Positions 1 to 6,839 of a stretch of 64,000 nucleotides of DNA are shown piece after piece. Numbering within the stretch: the stretch's first letter is position 1; each line of letters opens with the position of its first letter. Below the pieces are notes generated by a model, which was not told where the DNA came from, made no database searches, and saw nothing but the letters and a program-made list of their open reading frames with translations. The position numbers and the translations under genes were made by a program. Source of the stretch: Effrenium voratum (lineage: Eukaryota > Sar > Dinophyceae > Suessiales > Symbiodiniaceae); NCBI GenBank assembly GCA_963377175.1, contig CAUJNA010000513.1, positions 1,102,338 to 1,166,337 on the forward strand, given 5' to 3'.

Positions 1-210
1 CACAAATGTCACTTCAGTGTCCCTTTGGTTTTCCTTTAGAATAACAACCCGAAAAGGGGTACTCTCAAGAAAAGACGCACAGACATGCCAAGTGACCATG
101 CTGCATCGCAGAAAGGTGTTTGCTGTTGTTTTCAGAATAACCTTTTCAATCCTGTGTTGCAAGAATGGTGCCCTTGTGTTGCAAGAAGCTGGCGCATCCC
201 CTAAACCAGA
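1..210. other. Host flank left of element A
   Basis: Mixed-composition sequence ending at the target repeat of the viral element. No convincing coding region or RNA gene is visible. It should be continuous with the DNA that resumes at 20842 once the viral element is removed. Confidence 0.6.
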
Positions 211-217
211 TGTTACA
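211..217. repeat. Target site duplication, left copy
   Basis: TGTTACA lies directly outside the left terminal repeat (GCAAGAGTGGGC...). The same 7 bases follow the right terminal repeat at 20835-20841. The end bases T and A could belong to either element or target, so the true duplication is 5-7 bp, consistent with the 6 bp of polintons. Confidence 0.8.
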
Positions 218-387
218 GCAAGAGTGGGCTTACCGCAAGCTTTCTACCCCTAATTTCCAAACCCGCCCAACAGCATTTATCAACACACCGCCCAAAATCC
301 ACATAAACGCTTAAACATGTTTCCAAAAATCAATCCACTCACCAAATGTTTCAAGTTATTCATTTTTCAAGAATAACTTAAACCATT

Positions 388-834
388 TCAATTATCCTCA
401 ACCTCATTCTTTTTTAAATTATCAATATGCTTCTTTGTTTTTTCATGCCTCGCCTTATGTTTCAATCTAACCTCGCAATCACAAACAGAACACAAACATA
501 TTTTCATGCCGTGTTCTTTGTTTATCTCTCGTATCTCTTCCTTATGATTATCTCTCCATGTTTGCGAATATATTTTCATTTTTTCTCTACACGCATCGCA
601 AGTTTTATGATTTTCTGAAAATAATTCTATCTTCCTATTCATCTTACAATGTGTGCAATATTGTTTTTCTCCTTCTTCTATTTCCTTCTGTTGCTTATCC
701 ATCGCTTTTATCAGTCTTCTTCTTTGGTCTTTCTTTTTTTGCTTTTCCCGGCATCTATCGCAAGTTTTACAGTTATCTGTAAATGAATTTCTATTCTTAT
801 AACATCCACACCCTGAACAGTATTTCCCTTCCAT
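388..834 (-). CDS. Terminal-repeat zinc-finger protein (left copy)
   Basis: 148 residues. Two similar Cys-rich blocks (CSGC...CKTCDRCREK near residues 7-30 and CTHCKMNRK...CDACREK near 60-85) are each followed by a basic stretch. A C-terminal CSVCDCEVRLKHKARHEKTKKH pattern resembles a C2H2 finger. Nucleic-acid binding is inferred from the zinc ligands; the exact role is unknown. The gene lies entirely inside the terminal repeat, so the element carries two copies reading towards the ends. Relatives occur at 63516 (element B) and, more diverged, at 50956. A TTTAAAGGG motif upstream is shared with the other terminal copies and resembles the early-type motif before the polymerase. The start was chosen because the family begins ME(G/R/K)K(Y/L)C. 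Confidence 0.85.
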   Translation of the reverse strand: MEGKYCSGCGCYKNRNSFTDNCKTCDRCREKQKKKDQRRRLIKAMDKQQKEIEEGEKQYCTHCKMNRKIELFSENHKTCDACREKMKIYSQTWRDNHKEEIREINKEHGMKICLCSVCDCEVRLKHKARHEKTKKHIDNLKKNEVEDN

Positions 835-854
835 AATCTCTTACAACAATAAGC

Positions 855-880
855 AATCTACCCTTTAAACAGTTTTAGGC
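855..880 (-). promoter_or_regulatory. Early-type motif before terminal gene (left)
   Basis: On the minus strand this reads CTAAAACTGTTTAAAGGGTAGA, close to the motif before the polymerase and the 179- and 210-residue genes. It is conserved in all three terminal-repeat copies of the window. Confidence 0.45.
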
Positions 881-1022
881 ACGAAGCTCTGCCGAGTTCG
901 TGAGGTTTCACGACATAATCCATAACGAGGTTGGGGTAAGCCCCCTGTCCCGAAAAAACACCAAACAACAAACCAAACCAAAAACCAAACAACCGACCAT
1001 ACAATAGACGTTTACACATCTT

Positions 1023-1168
1023 TATGATACAAAACAGACATCCCTATGTCCCAAAACAGACATCCCTATGATACAAAACCATCATCCATATGATACAAAA
1101 CCATCATCCATATGATACAAAACCATCATCCCTACGATGCAAAACCATCATCCATATGAGGTAAAACC
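1023..1168. repeat. 22-bp tandem repeat inside the left TIR edge
   Basis: About six and a half copies of a 22-base unit close to TATGATACAAAACCATCATC, with two diverged copies at the left. It lies between the terminal repeat and the methyltransferase gene. Element B has an unrelated 22-base repeat in the same relative place (63090-63262). A replication or packaging role is possible but untested. Confidence 0.75.
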
Positions 1169-1182
1169 CAAACTCGTTTTCC

Positions 1183-1797
1183 TTAATCCGTCAAACTCAC
1201 CAAGATTTCACAAATCAATTCAGCAGGTATTTTATATAAATCTTCCTGTTTGTGGATTACATAATTATCACCCCAGTCGGCTTTGCTTTTTTGTGGCAGG
1301 CGTTGCGCAGTTTCAATATGTTGATTATTAACAACTTTACCACAGTCTTTTTTACATAATGGTCTCGCTTTCCAGTTTGTTAGATTGTTCCACAACCTAG
1401 TTCTCTTACGATAATTAAATCCATATTTACAATAGTCAATGTCATTAAACCTTAACCCATTCATAAAAGACTGACTTTTCAATAATCCAGTCTGTGGATT
1501 TTCAATGACAAAATACGGAAAACCGAAATAATCAATTATCTCTAATGTTTTTAATACAATACTATTAGCATATTCAATGTTTCTTATTCCTGTTGTTTTT
1601 GCTTTGCTGTATTCTGTGCAAGGTGGTGATGCCCAAATAAATTGAAAATGATTTCTGTCAAATTGTTTATAATCCCATTGCAAAATATCACAATTAATAT
1701 CAGCATTTTTCAAATCCAAAGATATTACATTAAACCCGAGAGACCTTGCAATAGTTCCAACACTACCTGTCCCACTAAATAATTCTAATAAATTCAT
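1183..1797 (-). CDS. DNA (cytosine-5) methyltransferase
   Basis: 204 residues. Motif I is LELFSGTGSVG (residues 4-14, SAM binding). Motif IV has the catalytic PPC at 58-60. ENP at 99-101 stands for the usual ENV of motif VI. YGFNYRKRTRLW resembles the QxRxR of motif VIII. The order matches C5-cytosine methyltransferases, but the protein is short and has little room for a target recognition domain, as in compact viral or phage enzymes. It should methylate cytosine in viral DNA, perhaps for protection or silencing control; that role is inferred. Two TCTA motifs precede the start. Element B keeps only the first residues of this gene (62942) after a large internal deletion. Confidence 0.85.
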   Translation of the reverse strand: MNLLELFSGTGSVGTIARSLGFNVISLDLKNADINCDILQWDYKQFDRNHFQFIWASPPCTEYSKAKTTGIRNIEYANSIVLKTLEIIDYFGFPYFVIENPQTGLLKSQSFMNGLRFNDIDYCKYGFNYRKRTRLWNNLTNWKARPLCKKDCGKVVNNQHIETAQRLPQKSKADWGDNYVIHKQEDLYKIPAELICEILVSLTD

Positions 1798-1802
1798 ATT
1801 AT

Positions 1803-1816
1803 TAGAATGATTTAGA
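1803..1816 (-). promoter_or_regulatory. Late-type TCTA motifs, methyltransferase gene
   Basis: Two TCTA tetramers (minus strand, 1803-1806 and 1813-1816) in an AT-rich setting, 5 and 15 bases before the start codon. The nearer one is conserved before the element B remnant (62934-62937). Confidence 0.5.
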
Positions 1817-1822
1817 TATTTA

Positions 1823-2143
1823 TTATATTAATTCGTATTTTCCTTCTTCGTTCTTAAACAGTTTATAATATTCAATAGTTTCTGGTTTTGGGGACTTAAT
1901 CTTGTTTTTGTTAAGCATATCCATATATTGTTTCTGCTTATCTTCAAACGAACCTGCAGGACGTCCGATTGATTTTTTCTTAAAGATTTCATCCATATCT
2001 TCTTTACTTTTATTATCAGCGGGTTTAGTATTCAACTTCTCATCAATAGTCTTAACAAGTTCGGACAATGCTTTAACATTCTTACTAATAATTATAATCT
2101 TTTTCATTAAATCATTAATTGTACAACTTTCATTTTCTGACAT
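1823..2143 (-). CDS. Conserved small protein with IGRP motif
   Basis: 106 residues of unknown function. The N-terminal half (about 10-45) is likely a short coiled coil. The C-terminal half has SIGRPAGSF, then K..QY and KIKSPKPETIEYYKL. The homologue in element B (62583-62921) keeps the same layout: GIGRPSG, KIKSP-type and LEYYKL blocks. The GRP core resembles a minor-groove AT-hook, so DNA binding is possible. It lies between the methyltransferase and a zinc-ribbon gene, an order kept in element B. Confidence 0.75.
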   Translation of the reverse strand: MSENESCTINDLMKKIIIISKNVKALSELVKTIDEKLNTKPADNKSKEDMDEIFKKKSIGRPAGSFEDKQKQYMDMLNKNKIKSPKPETIEYYKLFKNEEGKYELI

Positions 2144-2160
2144 TTCTACATATAAATATT

Positions 2161-2164
2161 TAGA
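2161..2164 (-). promoter_or_regulatory. Late-type TCTA motif, 106-residue gene
   Basis: Minus-strand AAATATCTAAATATTT with TCTA 17 bases before the start codon. The matching element B site has mutated to ATATATAAAT. Confidence 0.45.
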
Positions 2165-2271
2165 TATTTAATTATTTATTTATGCGTTTGAAGTAGTGTT
2201 AAATCTACTCTTTATATACTAATTTATGTCTCTATTAAAACTAACATTAATTAAATGTTCATTAGTTTCAA

Positions 2272-2535
2272 TCACCATATCACCACCATTTTTTTCTTAA
2301 TATTCAAATCTGTATCTGATTTTTTATAAGAAAACATACAAGGAATACAACTAACTTTAACGCCACCTTTTTTATCTACTGTCAATTCATTCTTAAAATT
2401 CATAACGTGATTGCATTTATCACACTTTATAGATTTACTTTCGCCCATTGATTTAACACTTTCTGATGTTTCTTTCCGTGCTTCAATATCTGGCATTGGT
2501 CTTTCTTTGCTTTTACTATTTTTCTTTCTTCCCAT
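2272..2535 (-). CDS. Small zinc-ribbon protein
   Basis: 87 residues. A basic N-terminus (MGRKKNSKSKERP) precedes a CDKC...SCIPC four-cysteine ribbon about 28 residues wide. A single zinc ion and nucleic-acid or protein binding are likely; the function is unknown. Its start overlaps the end of the 61-residue gene by 20 bases in another frame. Element B has the same overlap and a shortened homologue (62252-62401). No TCTA motif precedes it, so it may be expressed from the upstream gene's transcript. Confidence 0.7.
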   Translation of the reverse strand: MGRKKNSKSKERPMPDIEARKETSESVKSMGESKSIKCDKCNHVMNFKNELTVDKKGGVKVSCIPCMFSYKKSDTDLNIKKKMVVIW

Positions 2536-2701
2536 TTATATTAATATTTACATTTTTATTTTTGATATATTGTATTCCTAATTTTATTAATTCTAATGAA
2601 TAATAACAGCATTTTTTAATTTTATTGTCAGTTATTACAACTTGTTCTATTTTCTCAACTTCATCTATTATATCAATATAATCTGAATAACTTCTATCCA
2701 T
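2516..2701 (-). CDS. Conserved small acidic/hydrophobic protein
   Basis: 61 residues. It starts M(D/Q)RSY(S/T)DY(I/M)DIIDEVE and continues with a hydrophobic helix and IKNKNVNININ. The homologue at 62086-62292 is clearly similar over its whole length, so the gene is real despite its size. Function unknown. It diverges from the packaging ATPase gene across a conserved, structured intergenic region. Confidence 0.75.
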   Translation of the reverse strand: MDRSYSDYIDIIDEVEKIEQVVITDNKIKKCCYYSLELIKLGIQYIKNKNVNININGKKEK

Positions 2702-2749
2702 ATTAAATAATAAGATAAATTATTCTAATTAATCTTATTATTTTCATGC

Positions 2750-2957
2750 ATAATAGAATATTGGTGGGGCACAGCACTTGGGTTTTCATTGCACACGCGA
2801 GCAAGACACAAAACTAATTATCTTCAATGCTTATTGATTGAAGCAATGGACGCATCGGCGATGCCTCGCGAAGCTTCGCGACAGCCTGTTCCATTATGTT
2901 ATTCACCACCACTCATAACATAATGATGTTCCATTTAATATTAACTATAAATAATTT
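2750..2957. other. Conserved structured intergenic region between divergent genes
   Basis: Alignable to 61865-62045 of element B in reverse orientation. Two hairpins are conserved. One has stem CTTCAAT/ATTGAAG (2822-2828 with 2837-2843). The other has stem ATTATGTTAT/ATAACATAAT (2893-2902 with 2915-2924) and a CACCACCA loop. Two base pairs of the second stem differ between the elements in a compensated way. Element A has an extra GC-rich palindrome at 2851-2884. It could be a replication origin, a small RNA or a shared control region. Confidence 0.6.
2851..2884. repeat. Inserted GC-rich palindromic element
   Basis: Contains the perfect 16-base palindrome TCGCGAAGCTTCGCGA (2866-2881). The aligned element B sequence runs straight from GCAATGGA to CCTGTTCC, so this is an insertion of about 30 bases. 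It belongs to the same family as 8405-8434, 10330-10360 and 20022-20037. Confidence 0.7.
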
Positions 2958-2961
2958 TCTA
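2958..2961 (+). promoter_or_regulatory. Late-type TCTA motif, packaging ATPase
   Basis: AATTTTCTAAATATC with TCTA 23 bases before the start. The element B ATPase has AATTTTCTATATTTC in the same place (61845-61848). Confidence 0.6.
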
Positions 2962-2984
2962 AATATCTTTAATATTATTTTATT

Positions 2985-3755
2985 ATGCCTGATGTAAAAC
3001 CAATTGATGAAATCAAATATGACTTTAAGCAAAGTAAGCACGATGTCGTCCCTAAATTACCGATGAGAGCGATGATTGTAGGTCCGTCAGGTTCTGGCAA
3101 ATCAACTTTACTTGTATCAATGATACTTGATATTTATAGAGGAGCATTTGAAAGAATTTTTATCTGGTCTCCATCAGTAAATTTGGATAGTATTTGGTTG
3201 CCTGTTAAAAAATACATTAAAGAAGGTTTGAAAGTAGATAATGATAAAGAACCGTGTTGGTGGGATGAGTTCAATGTTGAAAATTTAGAAAGAGTTATAG
3301 AAACTCAAAATAAAATAATTGAATACCAGAAAAAACAAGGAATGAAGAAGTTATTTAATATATTAGTTATATTGGATGATGTATCTGATAATCCAGCAAT
3401 AACAAGAAATAACAAATTGTTAAATTCTTTATTCTGTAGGGGACGTCATAGTGGAATATCAACGCTTGTCAGTCTTCAGAAATCATCAACTGTCCCACCA
3501 ATTATTAGAGTAAATATAAGTCATTTGTTTTATTATAAAGTTAGAAACTTCAAAGAGATAGAAATATTACAAGATGAATTATCAGCAATTGTTAGAAGTG
3601 ATAATTTGTTAGAAAGCAAGAAACTAATTTATAAAATATATGAGACCGCCACTGATGAACCGCATAGTTTTTTATATATTAACCTTTTAGAAAAGAACCC
3701 TGATAAAATGTTTATGAAACGCTTTAATCAATATTTGAAAATAACTAATCAATAA
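2985..3755 (+). CDS. A32-like genome packaging ATPase
   Basis: 256 residues, the usual size for packaging ATPases of virophages and polinton-like viruses (FtsK/HerA superfamily). Walker A is GPSGSGKS (33-40). Walker B is ILVILDD near 125-131. The following RGRHSGISTLVSLQ block carries the sensor glutamine typical of the family. It powers entry of viral DNA into empty capsids. The gene faces the 61-residue gene across a conserved intergenic region and converges on the 69-residue gene with a hairpin between their stops. The element B homologue (61061-61825) is also intact. A virion-making role fits its late-type TCTA promoter motif. Confidence 0.9.
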   Translation: MPDVKPIDEIKYDFKQSKHDVVPKLPMRAMIVGPSGSGKSTLLVSMILDIYRGAFERIFIWSPSVNLDSIWLPVKKYIKEGLKVDNDKEPCWWDEFNVENLERVIETQNKIIEYQKKQGMKKLFNILVILDDVSDNPAITRNNKLLNSLFCRGRHSGISTLVSLQKSSTVPPIIRVNISHLFYYKVRNFKEIEILQDELSAIVRSDNLLESKKLIYKIYETATDEPHSFLYINLLEKNPDKMFMKRFNQYLKITNQ

Positions 3756-3779
3756 CATTTTTTTTTGTTTAATGTTATT
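3751..3779. terminator. Hairpin between convergent genes
   Basis: AATAACATT (3751-3759) pairs with AATGTTATT (3771-3779) around a T-rich loop. It overlaps the ATPase stop and ends just before the stop of the 69-residue gene, so it can serve both strands. Confidence 0.6.
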
Positions 3780-3782
3780 AAT

Positions 3783-3992
3783 TTAAATTAATGAAGCGTT
3801 GCAAAACTGTAAATTTGGTAATTTATATATTAGTTTGTCTGATTTTTCTTTTTCTAATTTTTCTATTCTTGATACACATTCTTGAATAGATTTAATTATT
3901 AAAGTATCCGCTCTCGTTTTTTCATCTACTCTTAAATTCTTAATGTCTTCCATACTGTTGTTTTCATCGTTTTTACTTTGACCAATACCCAT
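3783..3992 (-). CDS. Predicted N-myristoylated small protein
   Basis: 69 residues beginning MGIGQSKN: Gly2 with Ser6 fits the N-myristoylation consensus. The rest is charged, with a short coiled coil (IQECVSRIEKLEKEKSDKL) and the ending LPNLQFCNASLI. The element B copy (60557-60766) differs at only about eight positions, which makes this the best conserved protein pair in the window. Its start overlaps the stop of the fibre gene (TAATG). Membrane anchoring through myristate is inferred; if true, an internal lipid layer or a membrane-associated assembly step is likely. It has its own TCTA motif. Confidence 0.8.
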   Translation of the reverse strand: MGIGQSKNDENNSMEDIKNLRVDEKTRADTLIIKSIQECVSRIEKLEKEKSDKLIYKLPNLQFCNASLI

Positions 3993-6793
3993 TATATATT
4001 ATTATTTAGATTGTTTTTTTTCAATTCCTTAATTTCTTTTTCTAATTTTTCAACTTTATCTATCACTTCCAGTAAAGCTTTATGTAATAATATTGGAACT
4101 TTTGTATATTCAATACCTAAATATTCACGTTCGGTATGAACTACATTACTAATTTCTTTCGGAACTGCTTTTAATAAATCATCAGCAATATAACCTATAT
4201 GGATTGCATCCTTATCGTCTCTATCTTTTCTTTTGAATTTTTTAGGTTTGAATTTCTTAATCATACTAATACAATTACTTTTAAGTAAATCTACATCATA
4301 TTTTAATCTTGCATCGGAATTATCTATCAGACTTCCATTTATGGTTACTGTCCCAGCGGTAATATCAATAGCATCGCCTGAGGCATCTTGAATATCATTG
4401 ACAAATAATGTTTTTGTATTAACAACCGTTATATTTTCATTAAAAGTTGATGGTGCATTATTTGTAAAACTTTCAGTATTTACTGTTGTTCCGAAAGTCT
4501 TATCAATAGATAATAAAACAGAAGGAGTACTTGAAGCATCTGAAACTCTAAACGCTGTATTTGATGTTCTGAATATTACATCAATTGTAGATAAATTAGT
4601 TCCATCATAATAAGTTGATATTTCACTTGTTCCCATTTTAATATCAGTTCCAGTAGTCTTTGAAATATTATCCAAAAATGAAACCGTGGTTAAATCAAAT
4701 GATTGAATGGTGTTAGTTGCTAAATATGCATTTTGAACTGCTAAGTTAGTATCAACGGTTGCTAATGTTCCACCATTAGGCGCTAAATGATTACTTCTTA
4801 ATGCTCCACCAGTTTTAACATAAACATCATCAGCAAATAAATTACCCATAAAATCAGCAGTAGCAGTATTAAAAGTCCATCCGGTAGTAATATTAACTGC
4901 TCCAACTATGTTAGATTGAACAGCAGGGTCTCCACAAATGAACCTAATTGAAGAATTAGAATCAGTATTTCTCATATCAAAAGATGAAAAAGCACTAACA
5001 TATCTGTATAATTCACAATTTGTATCAATTGTTAATTTACCATCAGTAGCAATATTAATATTATCACAATTAACATCAGCATTCGTATAAATATTACCTA
5101 ACACATCAATAGGTTTATTAAAAATGGTTTTATTCACTAATCCATCACACATAAAATATTGATTAGAAGCATTACTAAGATCACCAACACTACCGGCAAC
5201 AAAATTTTTATGAGTCATATATAAACCTTCTATAGCATCGGGTGTATATCTTTGTATTGAACCATTGTTATTAAAATTCAAATATGAACCATTATTAAGA
5301 CTTATTGCACTGTTAGTCCCTATAAACTGAACAGCACCTGTAAATCTCGCTTGTCCAGCACAATTTAAAACATAACCATTAACACCAACAGCACCTAAAC
5401 CAAACCTATCCTTGACCCACACACGACCCACATTAGCATCTCCGATTTGAGTTTCCCATTGACCTCCTGCGCTACTCATCCACATTCTGCCATCTCTATT
5501 AATATTAAATTCACGATTAAACATTTGAAATGTCATTTGTAATCCTAAATCAGGCGAAGGTGTAGTTTTAAATTTATTACATATTATAGAGCCAGTAGTC
5601 AGCATATTTAAATCACTGTGTAAAGTTGCATTATCACTAAAATTAATAGCACCTGCTATTGATTGAGCGTTAGTATCTATTTTATCTAACTTTTGACCTA
5701 ATGATGTATCCTGTGAATTATTGATAGTGATTATTGAATTAATTGTATTTGTATTACCTGTAATTAATCCACTTAATCCATCACTTTGTAAAACATAACG
5801 AGCATCAGAACCAGTTATATCTAAAATAGATGAACAAGAAAATAAACCTGATACTTGTAAATTACTTAATATTGTGGTATTATGATTCAATATTATTTTG
5901 TCATTTTGAAAAGTTGAAGAATTATTAATTTCTACATTTCCAAAACCTCTTTGATTCAAAAACATTGTTGAACCTGCCAAACTTCCATAAACATAACTAT
6001 CAAAATAATTATTATACATTTCAATGAAATTATTATAATTTCCAAAATTTGCTATTTTGAAAGTTGAAGTAGTCGTTATATTATGTATTAATGTATTATT
6101 TAATACTGATGTATCTAACTTTTCTGATAATAAATTATTAGTTGTTATTTTATTATAGTAATCAGTTTCATTAAATGAACCACCGTTCTGTAAATCTGAT
6201 ATTGCTATAATATGTGAATTTATTGTGCTATTTAATCCTGTTATTAAATTAGAATTAGAACTAATATTATTAAAATTAGATGTTATAGTAGAAGTTAAAT
6301 TATTTATTAAATTAGAGTTAGAACTAATATTATTAAAATTTATATTAATTAAGTTAGAATTAGAACTAATATTATTAAAATTAGATGTTATAGTGGAATT
6401 TAAATTATTTATTAAATGAATATTTGATGAAATATTATTAAAATTAGATGTTATAGTAGAATTTAAATTATTTATTAAATTAGAGTTAGAACTAATATTA
6501 TTAAAATTTGTATTTGAAGTTATTGTCAGATTACCTATTAAAAATGTATTTGAACTAATATTATTTGATAATACATTAATTTCTGTTTTGTCATATGTTT
6601 CAGTTATATCATAAAAATTAGCGTCTATTTGTTGCTTTGTGTAAGTATCCGCTTGGTCTGCTTTACTATCTAATACTGTTTGAATGTCAGATTTACTCGC
6701 GTAAAGGTCTTCTATATCATTGACTGCTCCGTCTTTTACTTGCCTAATTTTATTTGCGGTAATATCAAAAGTATTCATTAAGTTTTTGCTCAT
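3992..6793 (-). CDS. Trimeric fibre protein with S74 self-cleaving chaperone
   Basis: 933 residues, the largest intact frame of element A. The N-terminal part has fibre-type heptads (YTKQQIDANFYD). Next come about eight degenerate copies of a SSNSNLINNLNSTITSNFNN repeat (roughly residues 75-200), likely a beta-helix or coiled shaft, and then a long Ser/Thr/Asn-rich beta region. The C-terminal 105 residues match the intramolecular chaperone of endosialidase (peptidase S74): NSDARLK with the cleavage serine, GYIADDL, and YTKVPILLHKALLEV, followed by a terminal coiled coil. In this family the chaperone trimerises the fibre and then cuts itself off. It is probably the host-attachment fibre. No homologue survives in element B. 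Confidence 0.85.
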   Translation of the reverse strand: MSKNLMNTFDITANKIRQVKDGAVNDIEDLYASKSDIQTVLDSKADQADTYTKQQIDANFYDITETYDKTEINVLSNNISSNTFLIGNLTITSNTNFNNISSNSNLINNLNSTITSNFNNISSNIHLINNLNSTITSNFNNISSNSNLININFNNISSNSNLINNLTSTITSNFNNISSNSNLITGLNSTINSHIIAISDLQNGGSFNETDYYNKITTNNLLSEKLDTSVLNNTLIHNITTTSTFKIANFGNYNNFIEMYNNYFDSYVYGSLAGSTMFLNQRGFGNVEINNSSTFQNDKIILNHNTTILSNLQVSGLFSCSSILDITGSDARYVLQSDGLSGLITGNTNTINSIITINNSQDTSLGQKLDKIDTNAQSIAGAINFSDNATLHSDLNMLTTGSIICNKFKTTPSPDLGLQMTFQMFNREFNINRDGRMWMSSAGGQWETQIGDANVGRVWVKDRFGLGAVGVNGYVLNCAGQARFTGAVQFIGTNSAISLNNGSYLNFNNNGSIQRYTPDAIEGLYMTHKNFVAGSVGDLSNASNQYFMCDGLVNKTIFNKPIDVLGNIYTNADVNCDNINIATDGKLTIDTNCELYRYVSAFSSFDMRNTDSNSSIRFICGDPAVQSNIVGAVNITTGWTFNTATADFMGNLFADDVYVKTGGALRSNHLAPNGGTLATVDTNLAVQNAYLATNTIQSFDLTTVSFLDNISKTTGTDIKMGTSEISTYYDGTNLSTIDVIFRTSNTAFRVSDASSTPSVLLSIDKTFGTTVNTESFTNNAPSTFNENITVVNTKTLFVNDIQDASGDAIDITAGTVTINGSLIDNSDARLKYDVDLLKSNCISMIKKFKPKKFKRKDRDDKDAIHIGYIADDLLKAVPKEISNVVHTEREYLGIEYTKVPILLHKALLEVIDKVEKLEKEIKELKKNNLNNNI
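4007..4010 (-). promoter_or_regulatory. Late-type TCTA motif, 69-residue gene
   Basis: Minus strand ACAATCTAAATAATAATA; TCTA is 14 bases before the start and lies inside the 3' end of the fibre gene. Element B has AAAATCTAAATAATATT at the same place. Confidence 0.6.
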
Positions 6794-6833
6794 AATATTA
6801 TATTATTAATTAGAAAATTAATAATATAATATT
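6794..6833. terminator. Long AT-rich hairpin between capsid and fibre genes
   Basis: An 18-bp perfect stem (6794-6811 with 6816-6833) around an AGAA loop. It lies directly after the major capsid stop and before the fibre start, both on the minus strand. The TCTA motif of the fibre gene is at the loop, so one structure may end one transcript and start the next. Confidence 0.6.
6811..6814 (-). promoter_or_regulatory. Late-type TCTA motif, fibre gene
   Basis: Minus strand AATTTTCTAATTAATAA; TCTA ends 17 bases before the start codon, in the loop of the hairpin. Confidence 0.6.
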
Positions 6834-6839
6834 TTCAAA

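Larger units (their letters stand above)
217..1010 (+). repeat. Left terminal inverted repeat of element A
   Basis: Nearly identical, in reverse complement, to 20049-20835. It runs from AGCAAGAGTGGGC at the outer edge to CCATACAATAGACG at the inner edge and contains a complete zinc-finger gene (388-834). The copies differ by a few substitutions and small indels, including a 9-base deletion in the right copy. Confidence 0.9.

Noticed and set aside
388..834. Overlapping opposite-strand frames in the terminal zinc-finger genes
   Set aside because: They lack conserved motifs and are shadows of the conserved gene, which recurs in three other places.
1023..1168. Tandem repeats as a CRISPR-like array in the virus
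   Set aside because: No spacers; the copies abut.
2272..2535. Ulp1-type capsid protease among small viral genes
   Set aside because: No His-Asp-Cys arrangement was seen in any element A or B protein, so a protease seems absent.
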